Positions 41,610 through 49,482 of a stretch of 64,000 nt of DNA are shown here, one piece after another. The notes under the pieces are model-generated. The model was not told the origin of the DNA, did no database searches, and saw only the letters and a list, made by a program, of their open reading frames with translations. The first letter of the stretch is position 1. The number at the start of each line of letters is the position of its first letter. Source of the stretch: Pseudomonas saliphila (GTDB lineage: Bacteria > Pseudomonadota > Gammaproteobacteria > Pseudomonadales > Pseudomonadaceae); the NCBI RefSeq assembly GCF_008638345.1, contig NZ_VTVA01000007.1:56231-120230 (forward strand), in the 5' to 3' direction. The translations under genes and the position numbers were made by a program.

Positions 41610-42362
41610 TTAAAGCTGCTGAACCGGGAGATTCGGCTCCTTGCCCGCAAACCAGTCCTGATCGCTGGCGCACAGGGCGCGGGGGCGATCAGTAAAATCT
41701 AGCGTCGAGCCCTTCATGCGCAGGGCGTGCGCGGCTCGAACCGGCTGCTGGGCATAGCACAGGCTGGTCTCCCTCGCATGTTGCATCACGTCCAGATCAT
41801 ATTCACGCCCACGGGAAATCGTCGTGCATCGCCGTAACAGCAGTGCGGCTTCCGCGTCCTCTGGATCCAGGGTCTTGATCGCCCAGCCCGCCATGCCCTG
41901 ATTCAAATCGACACCGCTATAGGGCGCCGGCTGTTCTATGAGGGTGCCTTTGATCTGCCACTGCAGACACGGCTGGCCATCGCGGAAAAGGACTGGCGAT
42001 GTGCATCCGTTAACCCGTGTCGGGATTTCTACGTCGTAGACACGATGCTCGTTCTGCCTCGCCGCAGCGGCAATAGCCAGGCCTGCAAGGTCAAGCATGT
42101 GCGTGCACTGATGCCTGCCATCCGTGGCCCTGGTTACACTGTGGGCAACCGCTGACAACTGCATGCCGACCAGGTCCTCCAGGGGCTTGGCAGCGCCGGG
42201 GCAGGCGGTATAGGGAAAGCGCACGGCGTAGCCGCGAATAGCCGTGACGATACCCTGGTGATGGCGGATGCTGACCCTGAAATGATGGAAGTCATCCTCC
42301 AGCGCTGCGCGAATTTCCCCGTCTTTCTGGGTATGAATCTCTACTCGTCGTCGGAAAAGCAT
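41610..42362 (-). CDS. DUF2889 family protein
   Basis: A 250-residue protein without signal or membrane segment. It has the family pattern RRRVEIHTQKDGEIRAALEDDFHHFRVSIRHHQGIV, then RFPYTACPGAAKPLEDLVG and QCTHMLDLAGLAIA. The conserved His, Cys and Asp residues (DDFHHF, ACPGA, CTHMLD) suggest a metal or substrate site, but no function is known to me. ATG at 42362 with AAGG upstream is preferred over a TTG six codons earlier. It is divergent from ditI, with the 21-bp element between them, so it is probably part of the regulon and a candidate for an unassigned pathway step. Confidence 0.75.
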   Translation of the reverse strand: MLFRRRVEIHTQKDGEIRAALEDDFHHFRVSIRHHQGIVTAIRGYAVRFPYTACPGAAKPLEDLVGMQLSAVAHSVTRATDGRHQCTHMLDLAGLAIAAAARQNEHRVYDVEIPTRVNGCTSPVLFRDGQPCLQWQIKGTLIEQPAPYSGVDLNQGMAGWAIKTLDPEDAEAALLLRRCTTISRGREYDLDVMQHARETSLCYAQQPVRAAHALRMKGSTLDFTDRPRALCASDQDWFAGKEPNLPVQQL

Positions 42363-42418
42363 ATGGATAGCCTTAAGCAAGCAGGATGGATTTAGGTGGG
42401 GAAAGCGTCTACAATATG

Positions 42419-42439
42419 AACATTAACAAAAAAAGTGTC
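42419..42439. promoter_or_regulatory. 21-bp operator-like element, copy 2 (DUF2889 and ditI promoters)
   Basis: AACAT-N11-GTGTC with a seven-base A-run before GTGTC. It is 57 bases from the DUF2889 start and 20 bases from the ditI start, close enough to overlap the ditI promoter or leader. It matches the copies at 37499, 53251 and 62068. Confidence 0.65.
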
Positions 42440-42458
42440 TATTAAAAAGGCTGCAGAT

Positions 42459-43256
42459 ATGAGACTGCTTGAAAACAAAGTCGGGCTGATAACAGGTGCT
42501 GGTGGCGGTATTGGTGAAGGCGTGGCCCGATATTTCGCCAAACAGGCCGCTGCGGTGGTGGTAGCAGAGCTGAACGAAACAATGGGCGAAGCCGTTGCTG
42601 CCGACATACGTGCGCAGGGCGGTCAGGCTATCTTCTTCAAGACGGACGTGTCGAGCAAGGAAAATATCGCTGCCGCTGTTCAGGCCGCAGTGGATGAGTT
42701 CGGTGGCCTCGACATTCTGGTCAACAATGCCTTCGCCCCGACACCTAACGTCTTGATGGAAGACAAGACTGACGAGATGCTGCAGCAGACCCTCGATACC
42801 ACTGTCTGGGCAGCCTGGTGGGCGATGCGTGCCGCAATGCCACACATGCGTAAACGCGGTGGTGGCTCGGTGATCAATTTTTATTCGATCGATACCGAGA
42901 TCGGTGCCTGGCTGCATGCCGACTACAACACCGCCAAATCCGCGATTCTCGGGCTTACCCGCAGTGCTGCCGCCGAGTGGGGTCGCTTCAATATCAGGGT
43001 AAATGCCATCGCCCCCACCGCCATGGGCGCAACCTTTCACAAGCTTGCAGCAGAAAATCCCGGTTTCGCCGAACGCTCCGCATCGATGCGCCCGCTGGGC
43101 CGCTGCGGCGAACCTGAAGCGGATATCGGTCCGGTTGTGGCCTTCCTTGGCTCGGAAATGTCCCGCTTTGTCACCGGCGAGACGATTCACGTGGACGGCG
43201 GACTGCATTTACCCGGCTACAACTCCAGACCTGCCGATATTCCGGTAAAGGAATAA
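42459..43256 (+). CDS. ditI: SDR-family NAD(P)-dependent oxidoreductase
   Basis: A 265-residue SDR. It has TGAGGGIG at about residues 12-19, DILVNNAFAPTPN, VINFYSIDTEIG in the Ser region, DYNTAKSAILGLTRS with Tyr and Lys, and FVTGETIHVDGGLHLPG at the end. ATG at 42459 is used because an earlier in-frame start at 42435 lies inside the 21-bp element. A strong terminator 40 bases after the stop makes it a single-gene unit. Order and family match ditI. The role is oxidation of a ring alcohol or keto reduction, not assignable further. Confidence 0.82.
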   Translation: MRLLENKVGLITGAGGGIGEGVARYFAKQAAAVVVAELNETMGEAVAADIRAQGGQAIFFKTDVSSKENIAAAVQAAVDEFGGLDILVNNAFAPTPNVLMEDKTDEMLQQTLDTTVWAAWWAMRAAMPHMRKRGGGSVINFYSIDTEIGAWLHADYNTAKSAILGLTRSAAAEWGRFNIRVNAIAPTAMGATFHKLAAENPGFAERSASMRPLGRCGEPEADIGPVVAFLGSEMSRFVTGETIHVDGGLHLPGYNSRPADIPVKE

Positions 43257-43295
43257 TTAAAGGCGCTCCAGCACGGAAATCAGCCGAGCTGACAG

Positions 43296-43325
43296 GCCCG
43301 CCAGCACTTGCTGGCGGGCTTTTTG
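43296..43325 (+). terminator. Intrinsic terminator after ditI
   Basis: A ten-base perfect stem (GCCCGCCAGC/GCTGGCGGGC) with loop ACTT is followed by TTTTTG. Confidence 0.9.
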
Positions 43326-43350
43326 CTGTAAGGGTCTGAGATGGGCACTT

Positions 43351-43412
43351 CCTGGGACTGTCGAGCACTAGTTCGATACTAAAAACTGTCAGCTAACGCC
43401 GCCTTCTCAGGC
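43351..43412 (+). repeat. 62-bp direct repeat, copy A
   Basis: Begins CCTGGGACTGTCGA and ends CTCAGGC. It aligns without gaps to the copy at 43509-43570 with about ten mismatches. It lies in the 361-base gap between ditI and the ditJ stop. Function unknown; no open frame or RNA motif is recognised. Confidence 0.7.
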
Positions 43413-43617
43413 CACCTCCGCAGGATCAAGCTGGTGCTTGATCGTCCCAGGCAAAGGCAAACCCGATCCAAGCTGCCGCGAAGACGCTGCGATCCGAGAC
43501 TGTTTCTCCCTGGGACTGTCGAACGCCAGCTCGATACTCAAGACTGGCAGCCAACGCCGACTCCTCAGGCGCCATCAACCGTCTGCAAGTACGCGGTGAT
43601 TGATGGCGGAGGCCCGA
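43413..43617. other. Rest of the ditI-ditJ intergenic gap
   Basis: Apart from the terminator at 43296 and the repeat pair I see no gene here. The stretch between the repeat copies (43413-43508) has no recognisable pattern. Confidence 0.4.
43509..43570 (+). repeat. 62-bp direct repeat, copy B
   Basis: Same orientation as copy A, 96 bases further on, with the same ends (CCTGGGACTGTCGA and CTCAGGC). The copy ends 48 bases past the end of ditJ, which is transcribed toward it. Confidence 0.7.
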
Positions 43618-45249
43618 TCAGCGCTTCTTGACGCTGATATCGGTGTCTTCCAGATCCCAGGTGTTGGCTGTTTTGCCTTCATCTCTTAGCTCGTACTTGA
43701 GCACGCGACCCTGGGGGTTTTTGGGAAGCGTATCGCGGAACTCGATATAGCGAGGCAGTGCGTAGTAGGGAACGGCATCGGTTGCCCAGTGGAACAGCTC
43801 TTCCTCGGTCAGTGACGCGCCTTCATGCAGAATGGCTGTCACTTTGACGTCATCTTCGCCCTTGTCGGAGAGCACTGCATGAACCGCTACTTCGGATATG
43901 GCCGGGTGGACGGCAAAGGCCGATTCCATCTCGAAGCTTGAAATATTCTCGCCCCGACGGCGCAGGTAATCTTTCTTGCGGTCCACAAAAAAGAAGAAGC
44001 CGTCCTCATCGAATTTGCCGATGTCACCGGTGTGAAACCACATGTTGTTCATCAGCTTGAGGGTCGCTTCAGGCCGCTGCCAGTAACCCTGGAACATGAT
44101 GTCGGGACGCAGAGGACGGACCACGATCTCGCCAGCTACGTTGGTCGGCAGCTCCTGATCATTGTCATCCATGATGCGCACGTCAAAATCAGGAATACGT
44201 TTTCCCGATGACCCAGGTTTGGCGTATTCGCCAGCCGCCAATGAAGTGATCACGCAGGCTTCGGTCAGGCCGTAACCATTGCCGCCCACCAGCGGAGTGC
44301 CGAACCGGGTGCGCCAGATTTCCTTGGTTTCCTCGGTGTAAGGGTTGCCCCGCGCGGTATGGATCTGCCCGAAGCAGCGTTTCATGGATTCGTTATCCGG
44401 TGCCTGGGCGAGCAGGCCGCCCATGCCGCCGAGGATAGACGCGATGGTTGCACCACTGCGTTCCACTTCCGGCCAGAAATTGGAAACCGAGAAGCGGGGC
44501 AGTATCGCTGCACGTGCGCCCACCAGAATGCTTGCGATGATGGTCACGCACAGGGCATTCATATGGAACAGGGGCAGGGGCGTGATTGTCACATCATTTT
44601 CATTGGCTGGTCCCGAACGCAATTGCAGGCGCGCCAGGTTGCACATGAAGTTGTAACTGACCATACAGCCCTTGGAAGGTCCGGTAGTGCCGGATGTGTA
44701 GATCAGGCAGGCAAGATCGGAGGGGGCGGGCTTGTCTTCTATCGCGGTCGTGTTCGTACCGCGGTGTTCATCCAGGGGCGCAACAGGCACTGTGCAATCG
44801 ACTGTCGCTTCCAGCGATCCGCGGTGCAGGACGCGCTTCAATACCGATAGCTGGCCGCTGATGGCCGCAACGCGGTCCATGTAGCCGGCTTCACATATGA
44901 GTAACTGGGTGTCGGCATCCGCAATCTGGTGCCGCAGGAACTCGCCGCGTAGTGCGGTATTGATGGGCACGCTTACGGCGCGGAGCTTGTTGATCGCGAG
45001 CCAGCACACGACGGCATCAATGTTGTTGTCCAGCATGGTAACGACTGTAGCGCCGCGCGTTACTCCCAGCGAAGCCAGGGAGTGGGCTAGCTTGGTAGAA
45101 AGTAAGTCAACTTCTCGAAAAGTGTATAATTCTCCGCTGAAGTCGAGCAGCACTCGGTCTGGATGGCTCGCTACAGCGCGATCCAAAGCTGCGATAGCCG
45201 TGTCTTGTTCTCCCACGAACCAGGTTTCGGGATTGCCAGTACCGCTCAT
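43618..45249 (-). CDS. ditJ: AMP-forming acyl-CoA synthetase (CoA ligase)
   Basis: A 543-residue adenylate-forming ligase. The P-loop is LIYTSGTTGPSKGCM, the A5 motif is NGYGLTEACVI, A8 is MWFHTGDIGKFDEDGFFFFVDRKKDYLRRRGENIS, and the A10 region PKNPQGRVLKYELR holds the catalytic Lys. ATG at 45249 is chosen because AAGGAG lies six bases before it; another ATG at 45255 abuts the ribosome site. It should activate a diterpenoid acid or a ring-cleavage carboxylate to the CoA ester. It is divergent from the TetR gene ditK. Order matches ditJ of the abietane cluster. Confidence 0.88.
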   Translation of the reverse strand: MSGTGNPETWFVGEQDTAIAALDRAVASHPDRVLLDFSGELYTFREVDLLSTKLAHSLASLGVTRGATVVTMLDNNIDAVVCWLAINKLRAVSVPINTALRGEFLRHQIADADTQLLICEAGYMDRVAAISGQLSVLKRVLHRGSLEATVDCTVPVAPLDEHRGTNTTAIEDKPAPSDLACLIYTSGTTGPSKGCMVSYNFMCNLARLQLRSGPANENDVTITPLPLFHMNALCVTIIASILVGARAAILPRFSVSNFWPEVERSGATIASILGGMGGLLAQAPDNESMKRCFGQIHTARGNPYTEETKEIWRTRFGTPLVGGNGYGLTEACVITSLAAGEYAKPGSSGKRIPDFDVRIMDDNDQELPTNVAGEIVVRPLRPDIMFQGYWQRPEATLKLMNNMWFHTGDIGKFDEDGFFFFVDRKKDYLRRRGENISSFEMESAFAVHPAISEVAVHAVLSDKGEDDVKVTAILHEGASLTEEELFHWATDAVPYYALPRYIEFRDTLPKNPQGRVLKYELRDEGKTANTWDLEDTDISVKKR

Positions 45250-45301
45250 ACGCATCTCCTTCCAATGCGGCTCCAGACGGGAGCCTGACCGCTTTATTTT
45301 T

Positions 45302-45324
45302 GATAGAGAATGGCATTCTATATC
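45302..45324. promoter_or_regulatory. AGAAT-GGC-ATTCT inverted repeat between ditJ and ditK
   Basis: A perfect five-base inverted repeat (45307-45319) within a larger imperfect palindrome, 53 bases from the ditJ start and about 105 from ditK. Its minus strand carries GATATAGAATGC, identical to the ditR upstream element; its plus strand starts GATAGAGAAT, as at 5574. Confidence 0.45.
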
Positions 45325-45429
45325 TTATTTTTTCCGTTGTCTCTATCAAGAGTTGAACAGAAAATGCTGAATGTGGCTATTTAACCTGCTAGGATGGCGT
45401 TTACAGGAAATTGACCGGGGGGGTGCAGT

Positions 45430-46170
45430 ATGCTCATTGAGGAGCTTGACGATACAGTGTCTATTGATGGAGTTCAGAAAGGCGCCGCACCTAAAGGTGA
45501 TGGGGATACGGGCCAGGAACGCCCCAAGGCGAAGAAGGCCTCGTCAAGGCTGGCTTCCAGTTCAGGCAAGACCCGAGCGGTCAAACCCAACAAGCGATCA
45601 GAAGAAACCATCAACAGCATTCTGCAATCCACTGAAGAGGTGGTTTTGCAATCAGGAGCGGACAGGATCTCCATTCTTGATGTCTGCAAATCGGCGGGCG
45701 TGTCACGGGGTACCTTCTATCGCTATTTTTCCTCCCAGGAAGATTTGCTGGATACCTTTTCGCGGCACAAGCGCGATCACTTTCATCAGGTACTGATGAA
45801 CACCATCGGTACGGTTGAAGACCCCGAAGCACGACTCAATGCTCTGATCACCTTTATCGACAATTACCTTGAGCAAAGCCGGGCTCAGCGTCTGCTGCTG
45901 GTGGCGCCTGAGTATGCCCTTGGGTTTTTCCGGCGAATATTTCACGATTCAATACTGCGTTTCCAGGATACGCTGGATATTGTGTTCGACGACTGGGATG
46001 CAAAGCTCGGGGTCAAGCTGGATCGAGAGCTTATCTGCGAAATGATCATTCGGTATGTGTTGAGTGAAATCCTGGTGCCGGAAAATTCCGGTAGACGTTT
46101 GCTTCCTGCGCGTGTCAGGCGTCTGGTTGCTTCCCTTACCATGGGTTCTACCTCACGGACACGGCGCTGA
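45430..46170 (+). CDS. ditK: TetR-family transcriptional regulator
   Basis: A 246-residue regulator with a 55-residue basic, low-complexity N-terminal extension. The TetR helix-turn-helix is at about 80-101 (ISILDVCKSAGVSRGTFYRYFSSQEDLL), followed by a helical ligand domain. It is divergent from ditJ with the AGAAT/ATTCT repeat in between, and order matches ditK. It is the best candidate to bind the 21-bp GACAC/GTGTC element, because that size and symmetry suit TetR dimers, but nothing here proves it. The ATG at 45430 has GGGGGTG upstream, a modest ribosome site. Confidence 0.82.
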   Translation: MLIEELDDTVSIDGVQKGAAPKGDGDTGQERPKAKKASSRLASSSGKTRAVKPNKRSEETINSILQSTEEVVLQSGADRISILDVCKSAGVSRGTFYRYFSSQEDLLDTFSRHKRDHFHQVLMNTIGTVEDPEARLNALITFIDNYLEQSRAQRLLLVAPEYALGFFRRIFHDSILRFQDTLDIVFDDWDAKLGVKLDRELICEMIIRYVLSEILVPENSGRRLLPARVRRLVASLTMGSTSRTRR

Positions 46171-46605
46171 TATCAACCGGGGGAGGTGCCTGCCTCCCTT
46201 ATAGGCGTTTTCCATAAGCTGTCGGTCCGTCTTCCCTACTTCCCCTCCTTCTCGGCTGATCGTCGCGGCAGCGCTGCGTCTTCCTTTTCTGTGGCTATTA
46301 TTTAGTCGTTATCGTCACGTTTGTCTCATTTACGGTTATTGCTGAAACCGCGTCCTGTAGGAATCCAGGCATCTTACGCTCTGAACATTTCTTGTTTTTC
46401 AACAAGATAGATATCTGTTCTCCCCATTAACCGTCGCACCAGGGCGGTGCAATACGGGCCAGAGGTCGCGCGAAAGCCACAAAAAACTTGAACAGTTTTG
46501 CGATATATGATCATTTTGTATTATGCTGCTGCATAGGGGCGCGGCTCGCTTTGGCCACAAGTGCCTGGCTTTCTACCAAATTAGAACAAAACCGAGGTCT
46601 ACATC
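46171..46605. other. Intergenic region between ditK and the amidohydrolase operon
   Basis: I see no gene. A GGGAGG-N6-CCTCCC hairpin at 46181-46198, just after ditK, may be a weak terminator as it lacks a T-run. The right half should hold the promoter for the operon starting at 46606. I find no convincing 21-bp element here. Confidence 0.45.
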
Positions 46606-47712
46606 ATGCTTATCGATCTTCATGCACATGCGCCACATCCGGAATACTATGACCAGCATCCTCACTGGGGTCCGGCCTTTGAGTCACAGCCCGATGGCGA
46701 CATAAAACTGCGCGTTGGTGAGTGGATCCTGTCCCTGGGTGCGCCAGAGCGCAAGGTTGCTCTGCGTGAAGCCCACGCCCGCGGTGAGACGCTGCAGGTT
46801 GCTGAATACATGGCTAAATGGGCCGACCCCAAGCATCGCCTCGCCGGGATGGATGCGGCTGGTCAGAATGCCCAGGTCATTTCCGTGCCAAGCCACTGCT
46901 ACATGTATTGGGCGGAAGCCGAATTCGGCGTTCCCTTTGCCCGCACGGTAAACGATTCGCTGGCCAAATATTGCTCCGGCGCACCGGAACGCCTGATGTT
47001 CTGGGCACATGCACCGTTGAACGTGCCTGTCGAGGCAGCGAAAGAAATTCGCCGCGCGGTGACCGAGCTTGGCGCCAAAGGTCTTGTAGCGGGCGGTTCG
47101 AACTTTGGCGGTCTGGAGTTCGATTCGCCGGAAATGGATCCTGTCTGGGAAGCGCTGTGTGACCTGGATGTGCCCATGTTCGTGCACGGCTACAACCAGT
47201 CAGTGACCTGGGGCAAAGAGGCCAATACCGACCGCTACGAAACCACCGCAATCGTCGGCATGAACTACGATGAAACCAAGTGTTTCTGGTACATGATCAA
47301 CGGTGGTGTGTTTGATCGCTTCCCGAACCTGAAGGTCTACATCACCCATGGCGGCGGCTACGTGCCTTACCAGCTTGGTCGCATGGCTCAGACCAACCCG
47401 AATCTTGATGTATCCCACAACAAGAAGCCTTTCCTGGAATATCTGCGCAACTTCTATTTTGACGTTGAGCTGCATGAAGTACCGATGCGTCAGGCGATGG
47501 TTGAGGTGATCGGTGCTGATCGCGTTCTGTATGGCTCGAACTTCGGCGGCAGTGACGCGGTGCGCCACGATCTGACCTCCGACCTGAAGCTGTCCCAGGA
47601 AGATATGGACCGGATTCGCTGGAAGAATGCTTGCGAACTGCTGCACCTAGATCCCGCCAAGGTAGGCAAGGTGGGTGATCCTGCCAAGACTGCCGGTAAG
47701 GTAGGTGCCTGA
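46606..47712 (+). CDS. Amidohydrolase_2 (ACMSD-like) family protein
   Basis: A 368-residue TIM-barrel amidohydrolase. It has DLHAHAPHP with the first metal His pair, MFVHGYNQS, KVYITHGGGYVPYQLGR and VLYGSNFGGSDAVRH with the catalytic Asp. The family includes decarboxylases and hydrolases of ring-cleavage products. It is the first gene of a tightly packed operon (46606 to 53124) and overlaps the FAH gene by ATGA. Position corresponds to ditL in the published gene order, but I am not certain of that name. Decarboxylation or hydration of a diterpenoid fragment is inferred. Confidence 0.82.
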   Translation: MLIDLHAHAPHPEYYDQHPHWGPAFESQPDGDIKLRVGEWILSLGAPERKVALREAHARGETLQVAEYMAKWADPKHRLAGMDAAGQNAQVISVPSHCYMYWAEAEFGVPFARTVNDSLAKYCSGAPERLMFWAHAPLNVPVEAAKEIRRAVTELGAKGLVAGGSNFGGLEFDSPEMDPVWEALCDLDVPMFVHGYNQSVTWGKEANTDRYETTAIVGMNYDETKCFWYMINGGVFDRFPNLKVYITHGGGYVPYQLGRMAQTNPNLDVSHNKKPFLEYLRNFYFDVELHEVPMRQAMVEVIGADRVLYGSNFGGSDAVRHDLTSDLKLSQEDMDRIRWKNACELLHLDPAKVGKVGDPAKTAGKVGA

Positions 47713-48563
47713 TGAAACTGGCGCGCTGTTCTCTCAAGGGCGGTAAGCCTTTCTGGGCGGTTGTGGATCTGGAGCACAATGAGGTCAACGCAATCCAGGG
47801 CGACTTTCAGGAGTGGGCTCCTCGGGTCGCCGCCGGTGCGGGAATCAGCGCGCTGTCGCTGGCTTCCGCACCAGTGGCAATGGCCGATATTGTGCTCTTG
47901 CCGCCAATCGATCCGGTCAACCGGGTCGTGGTGGCGGGTGCCAATTACCTGAAGCACTTGCAGGATGACTTCGGCCTTGAGGCGCCTGCCCAGCCGGTGG
48001 CTTTCCTCAAGGCTTACGGCGCCTTGATCGGCGCCCACGACCCGATCCGTTTTCCTCCGCTTACCGAGGAGCTGGATCACGAAGTCGAGTTGGTTGCGGT
48101 GATTGGCAGCAGTCAGATCGACCTGCAGAACCCGCTCGCATGCGTACTCGGTTATACCGTGGGCAATGACGTCAGCTCGCGCGATCTTCAGCGCAGTGGT
48201 CCCAAGGGCATTGGCATGGATCTGTTTGCTGCCAAGAGTCAGGATCGCACCACTGGCGTCGGGCCCTGGATCGTCACCAAGGACGAATTTCCCCAGGGTT
48301 CACCCAAACTGCGTCTGACGCTGGCGGTCAATGGCGAAGTCCGTCAGGACGGCACCACGGCGGATATGACCTGGGATGTAGGGCAGTTGATCGCTTTCGT
48401 CCAGGCCCGGTCGAGCTTTGCCTGCGGAGATATCCTGTTTACCGGGTCACCCGCAGGTGTCGGATTGGGGACAGGCCGCTTCCTGAATGCAGGGGACGTT
48501 GTTGAAGCCTCGGTTGAAGGCATTGGCACCCTGCGCAACGTGGTAAGTGAAAAAAACGTTTAA
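47712..48563 (+). CDS. Fumarylacetoacetate-hydrolase-family protein
   Basis: A 283-residue FAH-fold protein. It has RVVVAGANYLKHLQ, VAFLKAYGALIGAHD, LDHEVELVAVIG with metal-binding acids, YTVGNDVSSRDLQ and GDILFTGSPAGVGLGTGRF. The ATG overlaps the amidohydrolase stop, so the two are translationally coupled and likely act in sequence. It is the third FAH paralogue of the locus, nearest in length and sequence pattern to ditD. Position corresponds to ditM, but the name is uncertain. It probably hydrolyses a 1,3-diketone or decarboxylates an oxo-acid. Confidence 0.82.
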   Translation: MKLARCSLKGGKPFWAVVDLEHNEVNAIQGDFQEWAPRVAAGAGISALSLASAPVAMADIVLLPPIDPVNRVVVAGANYLKHLQDDFGLEAPAQPVAFLKAYGALIGAHDPIRFPPLTEELDHEVELVAVIGSSQIDLQNPLACVLGYTVGNDVSSRDLQRSGPKGIGMDLFAAKSQDRTTGVGPWIVTKDEFPQGSPKLRLTLAVNGEVRQDGTTADMTWDVGQLIAFVQARSSFACGDILFTGSPAGVGLGTGRFLNAGDVVEASVEGIGTLRNVVSEKNV

Positions 48564-48576
48564 AGAGGCTCTTCGA

Positions 48577-49482
48577 ATGAGTGCTGATAAAAGTAACAAG
48601 GTTGTGGTTGTCGGTGCTGGCCTGATGGGCACTGGCATCGCTCACGCTTTCGCGAGCTCGGGCTTTGAGACCGTATTGGTTGATACCAACGCCGAGTCAC
48701 TCAAGCGAGCCTATAGTAGCATCGAGAAAATACTGGGCGATGGCGTGCGCCTGGGCAAGGTCACCGAAGAGGCCGCGCAGGCCGCGTTTGCGCGGCTATC
48801 GACTAACGAGAATCTGACTGAAGCCGCTACCGGCGCCCAGGTGCTGGTCGAAACCGTTTCCGAGCAGTTGGCGGTGAAAAAGGCGGTCGTTACCCAGGCT
48901 GCGGCAGTCATGGCTGATAACGCGATCATTGCCAGCAACACCTCGGCATTGAGTGTGACCGAGATCGCTGCCTCGATTCTGGCACCTGAACGTTTCATTG
49001 GCATGCATTTCTTCAATCCTGTGCACAAGATGAAACTGGTCGAACTGGTCCGCGGCCTGGCCACCAGCGATGAAACAGTCGCCAGAACCAAGGATCTTTG
49101 TGATGCCATCGGCAAGACCTCGATCACCGTCAACGAATCGCCCGGCCTGACCACCAGCCGGATGTCCGCGCTGCTGGGCAACGAGGCGATGTACATGCTC
49201 CAGGAAGGCACGGCTACCGCTGAGGATATCGATACGGCGTTACGCATGGGTTTCAATCATCCGATGGGCCCACTGGAACTCGGCGATCTCACCGGCTGGG
49301 ACACGCGCCTTTCCGTGCTGCGCTATCTGCACCAAACCCTCGGCGAGAAGTTCCGCCCCTGTCCGCTGATCATCAAGATGGTTGGAGCAGGGCGCCTCGG
49401 TCGCAAGACCGGCCACGGCGTATACAAATACGAAGACGGCAATCGGGTTTCGGCTTCCGGGCTCAAGGCCAGCGCGTTATGA
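48577..49482 (+). CDS. ditN: 3-hydroxyacyl-CoA dehydrogenase
   Basis: A 301-residue soluble NAD-dependent enzyme of the 3-hydroxybutyryl-CoA dehydrogenase type. It has VVVGAGLMGTGIAHAFASSGFETVLVD at about residues 9-35, ASNTSALSVTEIA, the catalytic-His segment MHFFNPVHKMKLVELV, and HPMGPLELGDLTGWD in the C-terminal domain. ATG at 48577 with AGAGG is chosen over an upstream in-frame start inside the FAH gene. It overlaps the thiolase gene by ATGA. It performs the third step of beta-oxidation on a CoA-bound fragment. The ditN name follows gene order and family. Confidence 0.88.
   Translation: MSADKSNKVVVVGAGLMGTGIAHAFASSGFETVLVDTNAESLKRAYSSIEKILGDGVRLGKVTEEAAQAAFARLSTNENLTEAATGAQVLVETVSEQLAVKKAVVTQAAAVMADNAIIASNTSALSVTEIAASILAPERFIGMHFFNPVHKMKLVELVRGLATSDETVARTKDLCDAIGKTSITVNESPGLTTSRMSALLGNEAMYMLQEGTATAEDIDTALRMGFNHPMGPLELGDLTGWDTRLSVLRYLHQTLGEKFRPCPLIIKMVGAGRLGRKTGHGVYKYEDGNRVSASGLKASAL

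Noticed and set aside
43351..43570. CRISPR-like repeats
   Set aside because: Only two copies, each 62 bases and imperfect, with a single 96-base interval and no cas genes.
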